From: Rhizobium sp. R634 | GTDB taxonomy: Bacteria; Pseudomonadota; Alphaproteobacteria; Rhizobiales; Rhizobiaceae | Length of the DNA stretch: 64,000 nucleotides | Direction of reading: 5' to 3' | NCBI RefSeq assembly: GCF_002211305.1 | Contig: NZ_LOKW01000003.1 | Coordinates: forward strand, 1-64,000 | In this document: positions 45,455-55,883 of the stretch, piece after piece | How positions within the stretch are numbered: position 1 is the stretch's first letter | Layout of the letters: each line of letters opens with the position of its first letter | Made by a program: the position numbers and the translations under genes | The notes under the pieces: model-generated | The model's input: only the letters and a program-made list of their open reading frames with translations | Told to the model about the DNA's origin: nothing | Database searches by the model: none

Positions 45455-46153
45455 ATGGACGGCAGCATGCAGAATGCGGAAATCACCGGGAGCTTCACTG
45501 CTGATGCCTGGGACCGGATCAAACCTGTCATGGCCGAGATCGAAGCGCTGCCGCTGCTGCAGCGGCTTTCGGATGGCACGCTGCCGCCGGAGGTTTTCCG
45601 CCACTACATCCTGCAGGATGCGATCTACCTGAAACATTATGCCCGGTGCCTCGCCATCGTCGCCGCCAAAGCGCCTGATAATGCGCAGGTGCTGCGCTTT
45701 CTCGGCTCGGCGCAGAAAGCGATCACCGTCGAGCAGGGCCTGCATGCCGGCTTCCTCTCGCAGTTCGGCATTTCGAGCGCCGATGTGACGGCAGCCGAGC
45801 CTTCGCCCTCCTGCTTCGCCTATACGAATTTCCTTCTGGCGACCGCCTATCACAGCTCCTATGCCGTCGCGCTTTCGGCCATTCTGCCGTGCTTCTGGAT
45901 CTATTGGCATGTCGGCGAAGGCATCAAGAACAGGCCTGTTATCGAGGGCAATGTTTTCCAGGCATGGATCAACACCTATGGCGATCCGCAGTTCGCAGCC
46001 GGCGCACGCGAGGTGATCGCGCTGACCGATATCGCCGCCCGCGCCGCATCACCGACGGAACGTGCCGCAATGATGGATGTCTTCGTGCGCGCCTCCCAAT
46101 ATGAATGGATGTTCTGGGATTCGGCATGGCGGCTGGAGACCTGGCCGGTTTGA
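45455..46153 (+). CDS. tenA: TenA family aminopyrimidine aminohydrolase (thiaminase II)
   Basis: 232 residues, all helical, with TenA hallmarks: QDAIYLKHYARCLAIV, the catalytic Cys in SAILPCFWIYWHVGEG, and YEWMFWDSAWRLE at the C-terminus. TenA salvages the pyrimidine moiety from degraded thiamin. GGAGGAC lies 5 bp before the ATG. No other thi gene or convincing TPP riboswitch is next to it. Confidence 0.93.
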   Translation: MDGSMQNAEITGSFTADAWDRIKPVMAEIEALPLLQRLSDGTLPPEVFRHYILQDAIYLKHYARCLAIVAAKAPDNAQVLRFLGSAQKAITVEQGLHAGFLSQFGISSADVTAAEPSPSCFAYTNFLLATAYHSSYAVALSAILPCFWIYWHVGEGIKNRPVIEGNVFQAWINTYGDPQFAAGAREVIALTDIAARAASPTERAAMMDVFVRASQYEWMFWDSAWRLETWPV

Positions 46154-46238
46154 CGTGCCTGCAGCAGGCGGCAAAATAGCGTAAATTCCGGGATAATTAC
46201 CGCTTTGCGGCACGGGGCGGCGCTGCTATATGGCGCGC

Positions 46239-48062
<1,824 letters not shown>

Positions 48063-48086
48063 CGCTTCGGCAAAGCTTCTTTCCAG

Positions 48087-48113
48087 GAGGAGACATAAGT
48101 CTCCTCTTTTTTT
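48087..48113 (+). terminator. lepA terminator
   Basis: Perfect 8-bp stem GAGGAGAC-ATAA-GTCTCCTC followed by seven T. It lies 24 bp after the stop and marks the left border of the less GC-rich islet. Confidence 0.92.
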
Positions 48114-48157
48114 GCGCAACTTGGGACAAAACGAGATCAGAAATGGTTAACGAATCC

Positions 48158-48186
48158 TTGCAAAGGGGATTCGGATTCCGTATAGT
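48158..48186 (+). promoter_or_regulatory. Sigma-70-type promoter
   Basis: TTGCAA (48158-48163), 17-bp spacer, TATAGT (48181-48186). It lies 33 bp upstream of the ATG at 48219, so the islet gene has its own promoter beyond the lepA terminator. Confidence 0.6.
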
Positions 48187-48218
48187 CGTTCAAGAATTAC
48201 GGAAATGCACAGGCTTAC

Positions 48219-48554
48219 ATGGTTAACGGGCGTACATCGGAGAAGGACCTGATCGATCCAGCAATCGCATTAATTGCTAAGTATGGGGATGAGCAGAATG
48301 GTCTGGAGATTGCTGTTTTAGCCAGGAAGCTCCGTGAAATCATACGACCAACGACTGCTGATTTGATGCCTCTCAAGGGCAGGAGTGACGACAGACTGAG
48401 TCAAGTGATACGCAATCTAGTCAGCCATAGAGCGTTGGAAAAAAGAGGGCTCGCCACCTACCGCAGGGGTGAAGCTCTCACCAGAGGAAGCTACGTGCTC
48501 ACCGACCTTGGTAAAGCGTCTGTAAAAGCGTCGTGGGCGCGCAAGCTGAGATGA
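48219..48554 (+). CDS. Small winged-helix-like protein, unknown
   Basis: 111 residues, basic, no signal peptide. The second half (SDDRLSQVIRNLVSHRALEK, then RGSYVLTDLGKASVKA) has the strand and helix pattern of a winged helix, like the N-terminal DNA-binding part of Mrr-type restriction proteins or small regulators. Codons are clearly less GC-biased than in lepA, and a consensus-like promoter precedes it. A DNA-binding role is likely but unproved. It is the first gene of the islet between lepA and the GFA gene. Confidence 0.65.
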   Translation: MVNGRTSEKDLIDPAIALIAKYGDEQNGLEIAVLARKLREIIRPTTADLMPLKGRSDDRLSQVIRNLVSHRALEKRGLATYRRGEALTRGSYVLTDLGKASVKASWARKLR

Positions 48555-48816
48555 AGGAAGAATGATATGAGCGCATTTTTTAGAAGAGACGTAGCCGGCC
48601 GCACCAATGAGCACCGTTGCGGTTGGCTATAACGAAAAGGGCCACACAACATACCGAGTACCAGTCGGCATGAAATGTGACCCGTGGTGTCAGCGGACAA
48701 GCCCGAATCCGTTGGACGGATGAACTGGGAATGCCGATCTCTGAACCTTGACTAATTCAGAATCGCATTTCCTGGTCTCCGTTTCAAGAGGGCATCATCT
48801 ACGAAAGGATCGTTCA

Positions 48817-49014
48817 ATGAACGATACCGAGAGGCCGAGTTATGTACTCACTTTCAGCGATGCAGTCGAAATATGGCTCCGCAGTTGGAATGGGGAATAT
48901 CAAAATCGGATAGCTGCGAGCTATGATGTTAATCCCGGCCGTGTGAACGACGTTCTCAAGGAACGAAAGCACATTGGTAGCCGGGAGGTCGCTCTTGAGA
49001 GGGGTGCCACTTGA
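48817..49014 (+). CDS. Small HTH-like protein, unknown
   Basis: 65 residues from ATG 48817, preceded by GAAAGGATCG. The core SYDVNPGRVNDVLKERKHIG with preceding EYQNRIAA reads as a helix-turn-helix of the kind found in small phage or plasmid repressor-like proteins. The frame upstream to 48748 lacks a ribosome site. The CcdA-like gene starts 55 bp after its stop, so they may be co-transcribed. The function is unknown. Confidence 0.6.
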   Translation: MNDTERPSYVLTFSDAVEIWLRSWNGEYQNRIAASYDVNPGRVNDVLKERKHIGSREVALERGAT

Positions 49015-49069
49015 AGATCGCGAGTATGATGCCAGCGCTAGCGCGCTGGCATATCCGGCGGAGATTGCA

Positions 49070-49300
49070 ATGAAGAATGAAAGTCGAACAACTGGATCGG
49101 TGTCGGGCGCCACTACCGATTCCGCGATCGAAGAGAGCAGCAAAGCCCAACCTCTCGATCAAAAAACGAGCGATGACGAAACGCTGCCTCGTGAAGAACG
49201 CGAAAGACTTTGGCGAGTTGAGAACGCCGAGGCGATCGCGGAGCAAAATGAGTATGTCGCAAAGCATGGCTTGCCATTTGCGAAATACAGGCAGTTTTGA
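49070..49300 (+). CDS. CcdA-like antitoxin, toxin-binding end conserved
   Basis: 76 residues from ATG 49070, with GGAG 6 bp upstream. The C-terminus (ENAEAIAEQNEYVAKHGL, then PFAKYRQF) is the conserved CcdB-binding tail of CcdA antitoxins. The N-terminus is polar and Ser/Thr/Glu rich and shows no ribbon-helix-helix pattern, unlike canonical CcdA. The open frame extends upstream to 48974, but that part does not supply an RHH either. There is no CcdB-like gene downstream: the next gene is on the opposite strand 2 bp away. It may be an orphan anti-toxin, an anti-addiction module or a decayed TA locus. Confidence 0.65.
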   Translation: MKNESRTTGSVSGATTDSAIEESSKAQPLDQKTSDDETLPREERERLWRVENAEAIAEQNEYVAKHGLPFAKYRQF

Positions 49301-49301
49301 C

Positions 49302-49754
49302 TCATCCCTTGCTCATATACTCCTTCACCAACCCCTCATAGGCCGCCATTTCAGGCAGCGCCGCGTAGCTGTAAACCGCTCCCGTCTCGGCAAATGCCAG
49401 CTTCTCGCTGGTCCATGTCTCGATGAAGGGCGTGAACCAGCTCGGATCATCGAGCATGGTGACGCGCAGGTTGACGAACCAGTCCATGCCTTCCGGCCGG
49501 GTGAACATCCAGCTCATGCAGTGTGGGCAGAAATAATGCTTCGTCGTGCCGTGCAGGCCGCCGATGACGGGCTCGCCTTTCGTGACCTCGAAACCTTCGC
49601 TCGGGATGGCGGCGCTCAGTGAATAGGCGCTTGCCGTCATCTTTTGGCAGCCCGTGCAATGGCAGGCCATGGTGAGCAGCGGCGGCGCGCTGATCTTCAA
49701 CCGCACCCGGCCGCAGCGGCAGCCACCTTCCATGGGTAAGTTCCGTGCTGTCAT
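49302..49754 (-). CDS. GFA family protein (zinc/thiol, Gfa-like)
   Basis: 150 residues of the GFA (glutathione-dependent formaldehyde-activating enzyme-like) fold. Zinc-binding cysteines are in GGCRCGRVRL, ACHCTGCQKMTASAYS and FCPHCMSWMF, the usual three clusters. Most family members have unproved function, and Gfa activity itself is disputed. It stands alone with its stop facing the CcdA-like gene and marks the right border of the islet. Confidence 0.88.
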   Translation of the reverse strand: MTARNLPMEGGCRCGRVRLKISAPPLLTMACHCTGCQKMTASAYSLSAAIPSEGFEVTKGEPVIGGLHGTTKHYFCPHCMSWMFTRPEGMDWFVNLRVTMLDDPSWFTPFIETWTSEKLAFAETGAVYSYAALPEMAAYEGLVKEYMSKG

Positions 49755-49827
49755 GATATCTCTCCCCTTCCGCCATCTGATCTAGCGGAGCCGGCGCCGT
49801 TGTCGAGGGAGCCTGCGGGCAGGAATC

Positions 49828-50385
49828 TCAGAAGCGGCTTATCTGGCGCGCGGGATTGCCGACGACGGTTGCACCTGCCGGTACGTCCTTCGTCACGACG
49901 GCACCGGCGCCGACGATCGCGCCATCGCCGATCGCCACCCCACCGAGGATGATGGCGCCGCCGCCGATCCAGACGTCGCTGCCGATCTCGACGGGCCGGG
50001 CGATCTCGATGCCCGCGCGGCGAAGGGCGAGATCCTTGTGATGTTCGGCACAATAGATCTGCACGCCCGGCCCGAACATGGTGCGATCGCCGATGATGAC
50101 GCTGCCGGAGTCAAGGATGGTGCAGCCGGCATTGAAATAGACGCGCTCGCCGAGAACGATATTGATGCCGTAGGAGCAGTGGAACGGCACTTCGATGAAG
50201 ATATTGGGCGCGGCCTCGGCAAAGAGCGCCCTCAGGGCAGGTGCTGCGGCGCCGCGCTCGTCGGGCGGCAAGGTGTTGTGGGCGTGGACGGCCAGGCGCG
50301 CCTGCCGGCGCAGCAGATCGAGCTCGTCGTCGAGGCAGCAATACCATTCACCGGCCACCATCTTTTCGCGTTCGCTTGCCGGCAT
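49828..50385 (-). CDS. Sugar O-acetyltransferase (Maa/LacA family)
   Basis: About 185 residues from ATG 50385, with GAGG and GGCGAGG upstream; GTG 50400 is the alternative and would overlap the upstream stop by 4 bp. An N-terminal helical part ([19 protein letters not shown]) precedes the left-handed beta helix of hexapeptide repeats, with the catalytic His in [13 protein letters not shown] and repeats such as [20 protein letters not shown]. It transfers acetyl from acetyl-CoA to a sugar. It is the second gene of an operon with the glutamine amidotransferase. Confidence 0.9.
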   Translation of the reverse strand: MPASEREKMVAGEWYCCLDDELDLLRRQARLAVHAHNTLPPDERGAAAPALRALFAEAAPNIFIEVPFHCSYGINIVLGERVYFNAGCTILDSGSVIIGDRTMFGPGVQIYCAEHHKDLALRRAGIEIARPVEIGSDVWIGGGAIILGGVAIGDGAIVGAGAVVTKDVPAGATVVGNPARQISRF

Positions 50386-50396
50386 CGCCTCGCCCC

Positions 50397-51134
50397 TCAC
50401 GCAATCGCCCGCGACAGTGGCCGAGCCTCCTGCCGCTCGATGAGGCTGACCCAGGCGCGCGCGATGGCAAGGCCTGCGGCATCGGCGGCGGCACCATGGC
50501 GCGTCGCCAATTCACTATAATTCTCCAGCCAGCCGGGAGCGATGCGCTCGATCGTGCCGGGGAATTCGGCCTTCCACTGCCCGACGACCGCAGTATCGGC
50601 CTCGAAGTGAAACTGGGTGCCGTAGACGGCGCGGCCGATACGGAAGGCCTGGTTCTCCGCGATGGGGCTCGACGCGAGGCGAACCGCGCCTTCCGGCAAG
50701 GAAAACGTATCGGCGTGCCACTGAAAGATGGTGAATTCGCCGCCCACATCGGACAGCAGCGGATCGGCCCGGCCTTCACTGGTGACGCCGATGCTGTGCC
50801 AGCCGAACTCGTGGGCGGCGCCCAGCAGATTGTCGGCGCCATAGGCTCTGGCAAGGATCTGGCTGCCGAGGCAGATGCCGAGCACGGCCCTGCCGGCATC
50901 GCCGAAGCGGCGCGCCAGCCGCACGAGTGCCGGCAGGTACGGGTGCGTATCGTCATCCAGCGCGCTCTGCTCGCCGCCGAGAACGACGAGTGCATCATGG
51001 CCGGATACATCTTGCGGCAGGGTACCGTCCTGCCACACCCGGAACCACTCGATCTCCGCTCCCGCCTCGTCGAGCGCCCTGGCAAGCGCGCCAAGACCGG
51101 TGTTCCTCATGTTTTCGACGACTGCGACTCGCAT
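50397..51134 (-). CDS. Class I glutamine amidotransferase
   Basis: 245 residues from ATG 51134 ([15 protein letters not shown]). The nucleophile is in [16 protein letters not shown] and the His in [12 protein letters not shown], so the triad's Cys and His are present. It resembles GMP-synthase-like stand-alone amidotransferases, including gamma-glutamyl-polyamine hydrolase relatives, but the acceptor domain is absent and its role is open. The frame extends to 51230 without family support. The acetyltransferase follows. Confidence 0.87.
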   Translation of the reverse strand: MRVAVVENMRNTGLGALARALDEAGAEIEWFRVWQDGTLPQDVSGHDALVVLGGEQSALDDDTHPYLPALVRLARRFGDAGRAVLGICLGSQILARAYGADNLLGAAHEFGWHSIGVTSEGRADPLLSDVGGEFTIFQWHADTFSLPEGAVRLASSPIAENQAFRIGRAVYGTQFHFEADTAVVGQWKAEFPGTIERIAPGWLENYSELATRHGAAADAAGLAIARAWVSLIERQEARPLSRAIA

Positions 51135-51263
51135 AGGCTTTTTCCGATATGGCCGACGGCGGGAGAAAACCATGCCCGCAAGCAGCAGGCAAGACGGTTG
51201 TGCGAGGCCGATTGCGTGAGCAGCCCGCACGGCTTAAACCAGCCTGAACGAAAGGAAACCGCT

Positions 51264-51557
51264 ATGACCGACAAAGCCCGCGTCTCGATCCTCTACTGCA
51301 CTCAATGTAACTGGCTGCTGCGCGCCGCCTGGATGGCGCAGGAACTGCTTCACACCTTTTCCGACAGCCTCGCCGAAGTGACGCTGATCCCCGCCACCGG
51401 CGGCAATTTCGAGATCCGCGTCAATGGCGACCTCATCTGGGAACGCAAGCGCGACGGCGGCTTTCCCGGGCCGAAGGAGCTGAAGCAGCGGGTCCGCGAC
51501 ATCGTCGAGCCCGGCCGCGATCTCGGCCATGTCGACCGCGCTTCGCTCGAAAGCTGA
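51264..51557 (+). CDS. SelT/SelW/SelH (Rdx) family protein
   Basis: 97 residues. The redox motif CTQC is at residues 12-15 in ILYCTQCNWLLRAAWMAQEL, with GGNFEIRVNGDLIWERK and GGFPGPKELKQRVRD after it, as in bacterial Rdx proteins (Cys homologues of selenoprotein W). It is probably a thiol-disulphide or glutathione-linked redox protein. AAAGGAAA precedes the ATG. It is divergent from the amidotransferase gene. Confidence 0.9.
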   Translation: MTDKARVSILYCTQCNWLLRAAWMAQELLHTFSDSLAEVTLIPATGGNFEIRVNGDLIWERKRDGGFPGPKELKQRVRDIVEPGRDLGHVDRASLES

Positions 51558-51569
51558 CTGCGGCATCCC

Positions 51570-51983
51570 TCAGCGATAGGGCGAGCGGCAGACCCGGTAG
51601 ACGCCCTCATAGGTGAGGAAATGATCCGTCCTCGGATTGTAGGAGCGGTATTCATTGGTGCACCAGGCGATGTGCTTGTTCGGATCCTTCGGCTGCACGC
51701 GGCGCACCGGCGGCGGATCATAGGTGAGCTGCGGCCGCCCGGCCGCCCCCGGCAGGTAATAGGTCGGCCCCGCGCCCCTTGGACGGTAATTCGGCTGGAC
51801 ATAGGCCGGGCGATGCCATTGCTGCGGTCCGAAGCCGAAGCAGCCGCGAAAATCGCAAAGCGTCGATCCCGTATTGACCGGCCCGAGCCCCGGCCTACCC
51901 ACCTTCAGCGAATCGGCGGCTGCCATTGCGGGCGACAGGACGGCCAAAAGGCCGGCGAGCAGAAGCGTGCGGGGAGCGGGCAT
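51570..51983 (-). CDS. Secreted BA14K-like protein
   Basis: 137 residues: a signal peptide (TLLLAGLLAVLSPAMAAA), a Pro/Tyr/Gly-rich middle (WHRPAYVQPNYRPRGAGP), and a C-terminal segment HIAWCTNEYRSYNPRTDHFL followed by TYEGVYRVC, which is the BA14K pattern known from Brucella and rhizobia. It is periplasmic or envelope-associated. The BA14K protein is an immunoreactive lectin-like protein in Brucella; the rhizobial role is unclear. It converges on the Rdx gene. Confidence 0.82.
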   Translation of the reverse strand: MPAPRTLLLAGLLAVLSPAMAAADSLKVGRPGLGPVNTGSTLCDFRGCFGFGPQQWHRPAYVQPNYRPRGAGPTYYLPGAAGRPQLTYDPPPVRRVQPKDPNKHIAWCTNEYRSYNPRTDHFLTYEGVYRVCRSPYR

Positions 51984-52112
51984 GATCCAATTCCTTTTGA
52001 TCCTTCCCTTATATAGGGCGCGCAGGCACCGGCGCTATGCCTATCCGGCCGCACTTCTCCCGATGCGAATTGCAGTTTTTTGCCAACTGTCAGGAAAACT
52101 TCAAAAACCCAG

Positions 52113-52140
52113 TTGACAGTCGCAGGCCACCCCCTTACAT
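52113..52140 (+). promoter_or_regulatory. tRNA-Leu promoter
   Basis: TTGACA (52113-52118), 16-bp spacer, TTACAT (52135-52140), ending 11 bp before the tRNA 5' end, where transcription should start. Confidence 0.65.
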
Positions 52141-52151
52141 CGCTCTCCGTC

Positions 52152-52236
52152 GCCCAGATGGCGGAATTGGTAGACGCGCAGGTTTCAGGTACCTGTGCCG
52201 CGAGGCGTGGAGGTTCGAGTCCTCTTCTGGGCACCA
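52152..52236 (+). tRNA. tRNA-Leu (CAG)
   Basis: 85 nt including an encoded CCA. The acceptor stem GCCCAGA/TCTGGGC pairs fully, the D-loop contains AATTGGTAGA, and the anticodon stem CAGGT/ACCTG holds loop TTCAGGT with anticodon CAG. A short variable arm (TGCCGCGAGGCGT) makes it a class II tRNA, and the T-arm is GGTTCGAGTCC. The gene is intact, and the tyrosine recombinase starts about 100 bp after it, so its 3' end is the probable attachment site of the downstream element. Confidence 0.97.
52210..52236 (+). other. Probable left attachment site (attL) of the integrative element
   Basis: The 3' half of the tRNA (GGTTCGAGTCC to the CCA) is the usual crossover region for tyrosine recombinases encoded next to a tRNA. 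A direct repeat of this segment should mark the far end of the element, which is outside the window. The exact core is not determined. Confidence 0.45.
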
Positions 52237-52334
52237 TTCCCATTATAAGTCCTTGTTAGGACATGTGTTTCAGCAAGATCAAAGACTTGCGAACTGCGCT
52301 TGGTACAAACTTCTGGTACAAAGGCAGTTTCACA

Positions 52335-54122
52335 ATGGGTGTCGTGGTGCGCAATCTTTACAACGTAAATGGTCGGTGGAAATACCGAAAGGTAATCCCC
52401 GTTACGCTTAGGCCGCACGTCGCTGGCAACCTCACAGAATTTGTACGATGGCTTGGCTCAGGCAGCCAAAACAGCGCTGAGATCACCGCCCGTTATTCGG
52501 CGGCGGCCAAGGAGTGTGAAGGCCTACTGGAGGTGGCGAAGAAGCGCTCACTTGGTTCCTATGATGAACTCAGCGCTGAGATGATTACTCATATCATTGG
52601 AACCGAGCGCAGTAATTTGCTCTGGGAAGATGATGAGGACCGATTCGACCAAGAAGCGGACATCCTGTTCGAGCATGTTCGTCAGCAGCTTGCTGCTTCA
52701 GGCGCCTGCGCAATCGCAAATGACGATTCCGACCGTCGATGGAATAGTCGACAAGAAACGCTTGAGGCGTACCTAGCAAACCTCAGACACGACTATGCTC
52801 GCGGAACGGTCGACGCCTTCCACATCGGTGAGCTCACAGATGTGTGTGCCTCTCATGGGCTTTTCGTCGATCCGCAAAGCTTGAGCTTCCGGCGGCTCGC
52901 CAAGGCTTATCTTGGGATGCTGATCGAAGTCAGCGAAGCAAGGCTACAGAGGCAGTCAGGGGTGATCGTACCGACGCCAGAGCCTCCAAAGACCTCGACG
53001 GTGCAGCAGGTGATCTCCGGCGGCCTAACGCTGCGGGAGCTAGCCAAGAAGAAGCTCACGATGAAGAATAAGAGCGAGGCGACCGCTCAGGCTACCGAGA
53101 CAGCGCTTCGGTTGTTTGAGAGCATCTATGGAACTCGCGAAATGGAAACTATTACACGCCGGGAAGTCGCCGACTGGATATTCCTCCTTCAGAAAAAGCC
53201 GGCCACTCCGGGCAAGGAGCACCGCGCTCTTGGTCTACGAGAGATGGTGGCCGCCTATGAAACGCGCCAGGATGTTCCCCGGCTCACCGGCAAGAGCGTG
53301 AACGGCCACGTCAGCCATCTCAACTCAATCTGGGCTTGGGCCAGACAACGCGGCTTTGTGGATCGTTCGCTCGACAATCCATTCGGTGAGCAGCGGGTCG
53401 ATGAACGTCCGCCTGAGGCAAATGAAGGCTTTTCGCCGACCCAGCTCCAAGCTCTTTTCAATCTTCCGGTCTTTACGAAGGGAGAGCGTCCCAAAGGTGG
53501 CCGGGGTGAGGCAGCATTCTGGCTTCCTCTTCTCCTTCTAACCTATGGTACTCGCCCGGAGGAAATGTGCCAGCTTCTCGTGAGTGATATCACTTACGAT
53601 GACGAGGAAGCCCTTTGGTGCCTCAGAATTACAGACGAAGGGCTTCATCCCGTAAAGGGTCCTAGACACATCAAAGCTGACGGCAACGCTCTAGTACGGC
53701 GTAGCCTTCCCATCACCGAGAAACTCATTGAGCTTGGCTTTGTCGACTATGTGGAGGGGCTCCGCCAAGCCGGAGAACTGGCAGTATTCCCGCTGCTGAC
53801 CACTAAGGGCAAGCTCGGCTATCTCCATTCCAGCTTCGCAATATGGTGGGGCAAATATGCACGGGAGCACAAAGCCATTCCAGAAAGCGGCAACAAACCG
53901 CTGCGCGGCTTCAGGGATACCTGGACAACTGCGGCTGCACGTTCGGGCATAACGGAAGAGGAGCGCGAGTGGATACAGGGGCACTACGTCGGGAAAGGGA
54001 AGACCGCCAATCGGAACTACGGGACCCGCGATTTCGGGAAGAAAGTTGAGCAAATCAACTTCCGGGGGCTAGATCTCTCCAAACTACTGCCTCCCAAGCT
54101 GCTTAGAGAACATGGGGATTGA
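52335..54122 (+). CDS. Tyrosine-type site-specific recombinase (integrase)
   Basis: 595 residues from ATG 52335; ATG 52263 is an in-frame alternative. The C-terminal catalytic domain has box I Arg in LLTYGTRPEEMCQLLVSDI and box II as PLRGFRDTWTTAAARSG. The later His is in IQGHYVGKG and the nucleophile Tyr probably in NRNYGTRDFG. In box II the usual HxxR His is Arg here (RGFR). A long N-terminal region (about 1-250) precedes a core-binding SAM-like domain (about 255-360). It is probably the integrase that inserted this element at tRNA-Leu. Codon use is less GC-biased than in the flanking core genes. Confidence 0.9.
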   Translation: MGVVVRNLYNVNGRWKYRKVIPVTLRPHVAGNLTEFVRWLGSGSQNSAEITARYSAAAKECEGLLEVAKKRSLGSYDELSAEMITHIIGTERSNLLWEDDEDRFDQEADILFEHVRQQLAASGACAIANDDSDRRWNSRQETLEAYLANLRHDYARGTVDAFHIGELTDVCASHGLFVDPQSLSFRRLAKAYLGMLIEVSEARLQRQSGVIVPTPEPPKTSTVQQVISGGLTLRELAKKKLTMKNKSEATAQATETALRLFESIYGTREMETITRREVADWIFLLQKKPATPGKEHRALGLREMVAAYETRQDVPRLTGKSVNGHVSHLNSIWAWARQRGFVDRSLDNPFGEQRVDERPPEANEGFSPTQLQALFNLPVFTKGERPKGGRGEAAFWLPLLLLTYGTRPEEMCQLLVSDITYDDEEALWCLRITDEGLHPVKGPRHIKADGNALVRRSLPITEKLIELGFVDYVEGLRQAGELAVFPLLTTKGKLGYLHSSFAIWWGKYAREHKAIPESGNKPLRGFRDTWTTAAARSGITEEEREWIQGHYVGKGKTANRNYGTRDFGKKVEQINFRGLDLSKLLPPKLLREHGD

Positions 54123-54299
54123 TTTCCGCCCCCACCTGTCTTTCTTTGAAGCTGTGAAGTGAAGATGCATCGCCACCGGCGATAAGCCGCCAAATCACTA
54201 TCTCCGCAGCGTCGTATTGACGCCCCACACGAGGTCTTGCACAGTCCTCTGCGTCCTCCAGTCGCTCCGGCTAACCTTCACAAATACAGAATTGAAATT

Positions 54300-55883
54300 A
54301 TGGCAGCAGACCTCAAGACGATCTCCGACAAACTGTGGACCACCGCAGACAAGCTCCGGGCCAATTCTGGCATTCTGCCGGCTGAGTATGCCCGACCCGT
54401 ACTCGGCCTCCTGTTCCTACGCCATGCCGACGAGCGGTTTACCGAGGTTGAAGCAAGGCTTGCGCCACGTGAAGGCTCCCGTATCAAGCCCGGCCCGGAA
54501 GCCTATAAAGCCGAAGGGGCGATCTTCCTGCCGCCGGAGGCCCGGTTCTCGTTCCTGCTTGCCCTTCCTGAAGGATCGAACCTTGGCCGTGCGCTAACGA
54601 CCGCCATGCGGGAGATCGAAGCTAAGAACCCGGAACTGGTCGATGTCCTGCCGAAGACCTACCAGTCGATCCCCGACGACGTTCTGGTCGAACTGCTCCG
54701 CGAACTCCAGCCGCTCAAGATCAGCGGCGACGCGTTCGGCCATGTCTACGAATACTTCATGGGGAATTTCGCCAAGGACACCATGCAGAAAGGTGGCGAG
54801 TTCTACACGCCGTCGTCCATCGTCCGGTTGATCGTCGAAATCATCGAGCCCTATCACGGGCGCATTTTGGACCCGGCCTGTGGCTCGGGAGGCATGTTCG
54901 TGCATTCGGCGGATTTCGTGAAGCGCCATCAGCGGGAGCCTGACAAGGAACTGTCGATCTATGGTGTCGAGCGCACCCGGGAGACTTGGCGCTTGGCCCA
55001 GATGAATCTTGCTGTGCACGGCCTCTCCGGTAAGATCCTCGACGCCGACACGTATCGCGACCCGGTCTTCGAAGAGGTGATGCCAAACAAGAACGACAAG
55101 GGTCGTTACGAGGGGCGGGGTGGCTTCGATTTCGTCATGGCCAATCCTCCCTTCAACGTGAAGGAACTTGATAAGAGCAAGCTGCTTGACGTCGCCAACC
55201 GCTTTCCACACGGTGTCCCGAGTGCCGACAATGCCAACTATCTTTGGATCCAGTTCTTCTGGTCGCGGCTGAACGAGACGGGCCGCGCCGGTTTCGTCAT
55301 GGCCAATTCCGCAGCCGATGCGCGAGGCACCGAACAGGAGATCCGCAAGAAGCTGATCGAAAGCGGCAGCGTCGATGTGATCGTCTCGGTGGGGCCTAAC
55401 TTCTTCCTAACGGTAACGCTTCCCTGCACCTTGTGGTTCTTCGACAAGGGCAAGAGGAATGGTCCAAGGGTCGACGAGGTGCTGTTCCTCGATGCCCGAC
55501 ACATCTTCCGCCAGATCGACCGCGCCCATCGCGACTTCACCGAAGAACAGGTCGAGGCTCTGGCCAACATCGTGCGGCTCTGGCGCGGCGAGGAGCCGGA
55601 GTTCTTCACACAGTCCAAGGCCTGGCTGGAGGAGCGTTTCCCGGGTCTAGCCTATGGTGATGTCGCCGGTCTATGCCGCAGCGCCACTCGCGCCGAGATC
55701 GAAGGCCAAGGATGGTCGCTTAACCCGGGGCGCTATGTCGGGGCGGCAGTTGGGGAGGCAGATGACGAGGATTTCCGGGAGAAGCTGGAGGAGCTGCACG
55801 AGGAGCTGGAGGCACTGAACGTCGAGGCGGCACGGCTGCAGTCAGTCATTGCCCAAAATCTCGCCGAGGCCCTCAATGGATGA
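54300..55883 (+). CDS. hsdM: Type I restriction-modification methyltransferase subunit
   Basis: 527 residues: an N-terminal helical domain ([17 protein letters not shown]), then the N6-adenine methyltransferase core with motif I DPACGSGG (from about residue 191) and motif IV NPPF (from about 282). With HsdS it methylates adenine in a bipartite target. ATG 54300 fits the family start. hsdS overlaps its 3' end by 8 bp, and hsdR follows. It lies inside the tRNA-Leu element. Confidence 0.95.
   Translation: MAADLKTISDKLWTTADKLRANSGILPAEYARPVLGLLFLRHADERFTEVEARLAPREGSRIKPGPEAYKAEGAIFLPPEARFSFLLALPEGSNLGRALTTAMREIEAKNPELVDVLPKTYQSIPDDVLVELLRELQPLKISGDAFGHVYEYFMGNFAKDTMQKGGEFYTPSSIVRLIVEIIEPYHGRILDPACGSGGMFVHSADFVKRHQREPDKELSIYGVERTRETWRLAQMNLAVHGLSGKILDADTYRDPVFEEVMPNKNDKGRYEGRGGFDFVMANPPFNVKELDKSKLLDVANRFPHGVPSADNANYLWIQFFWSRLNETGRAGFVMANSAADARGTEQEIRKKLIESGSVDVIVSVGPNFFLTVTLPCTLWFFDKGKRNGPRVDEVLFLDARHIFRQIDRAHRDFTEEQVEALANIVRLWRGEEPEFFTQSKAWLEERFPGLAYGDVAGLCRSATRAEIEGQGWSLNPGRYVGAAVGEADDEDFREKLEELHEELEALNVEAARLQSVIAQNLAEALNG

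Noticed and set aside
45410..45455. TPP riboswitch upstream of tenA
   Set aside because: Only a GC hairpin is seen; the conserved THI-box cores were not found in the 85 bp between the operator and the ATG.
48143..48226. 27-codon ORF starting ATGGTTAACG, repeated at 48219
   Set aside because: It overlaps the promoter and start of the real gene; the repeated decamer is probably chance.
48565..48723. Two short ORFs (48565, 21 codons; 48607-48723, 38 codons) in the islet
   Set aside because: The first is too short and the second has no ribosome site; no family resemblance. They could be remnants but cannot be supported.
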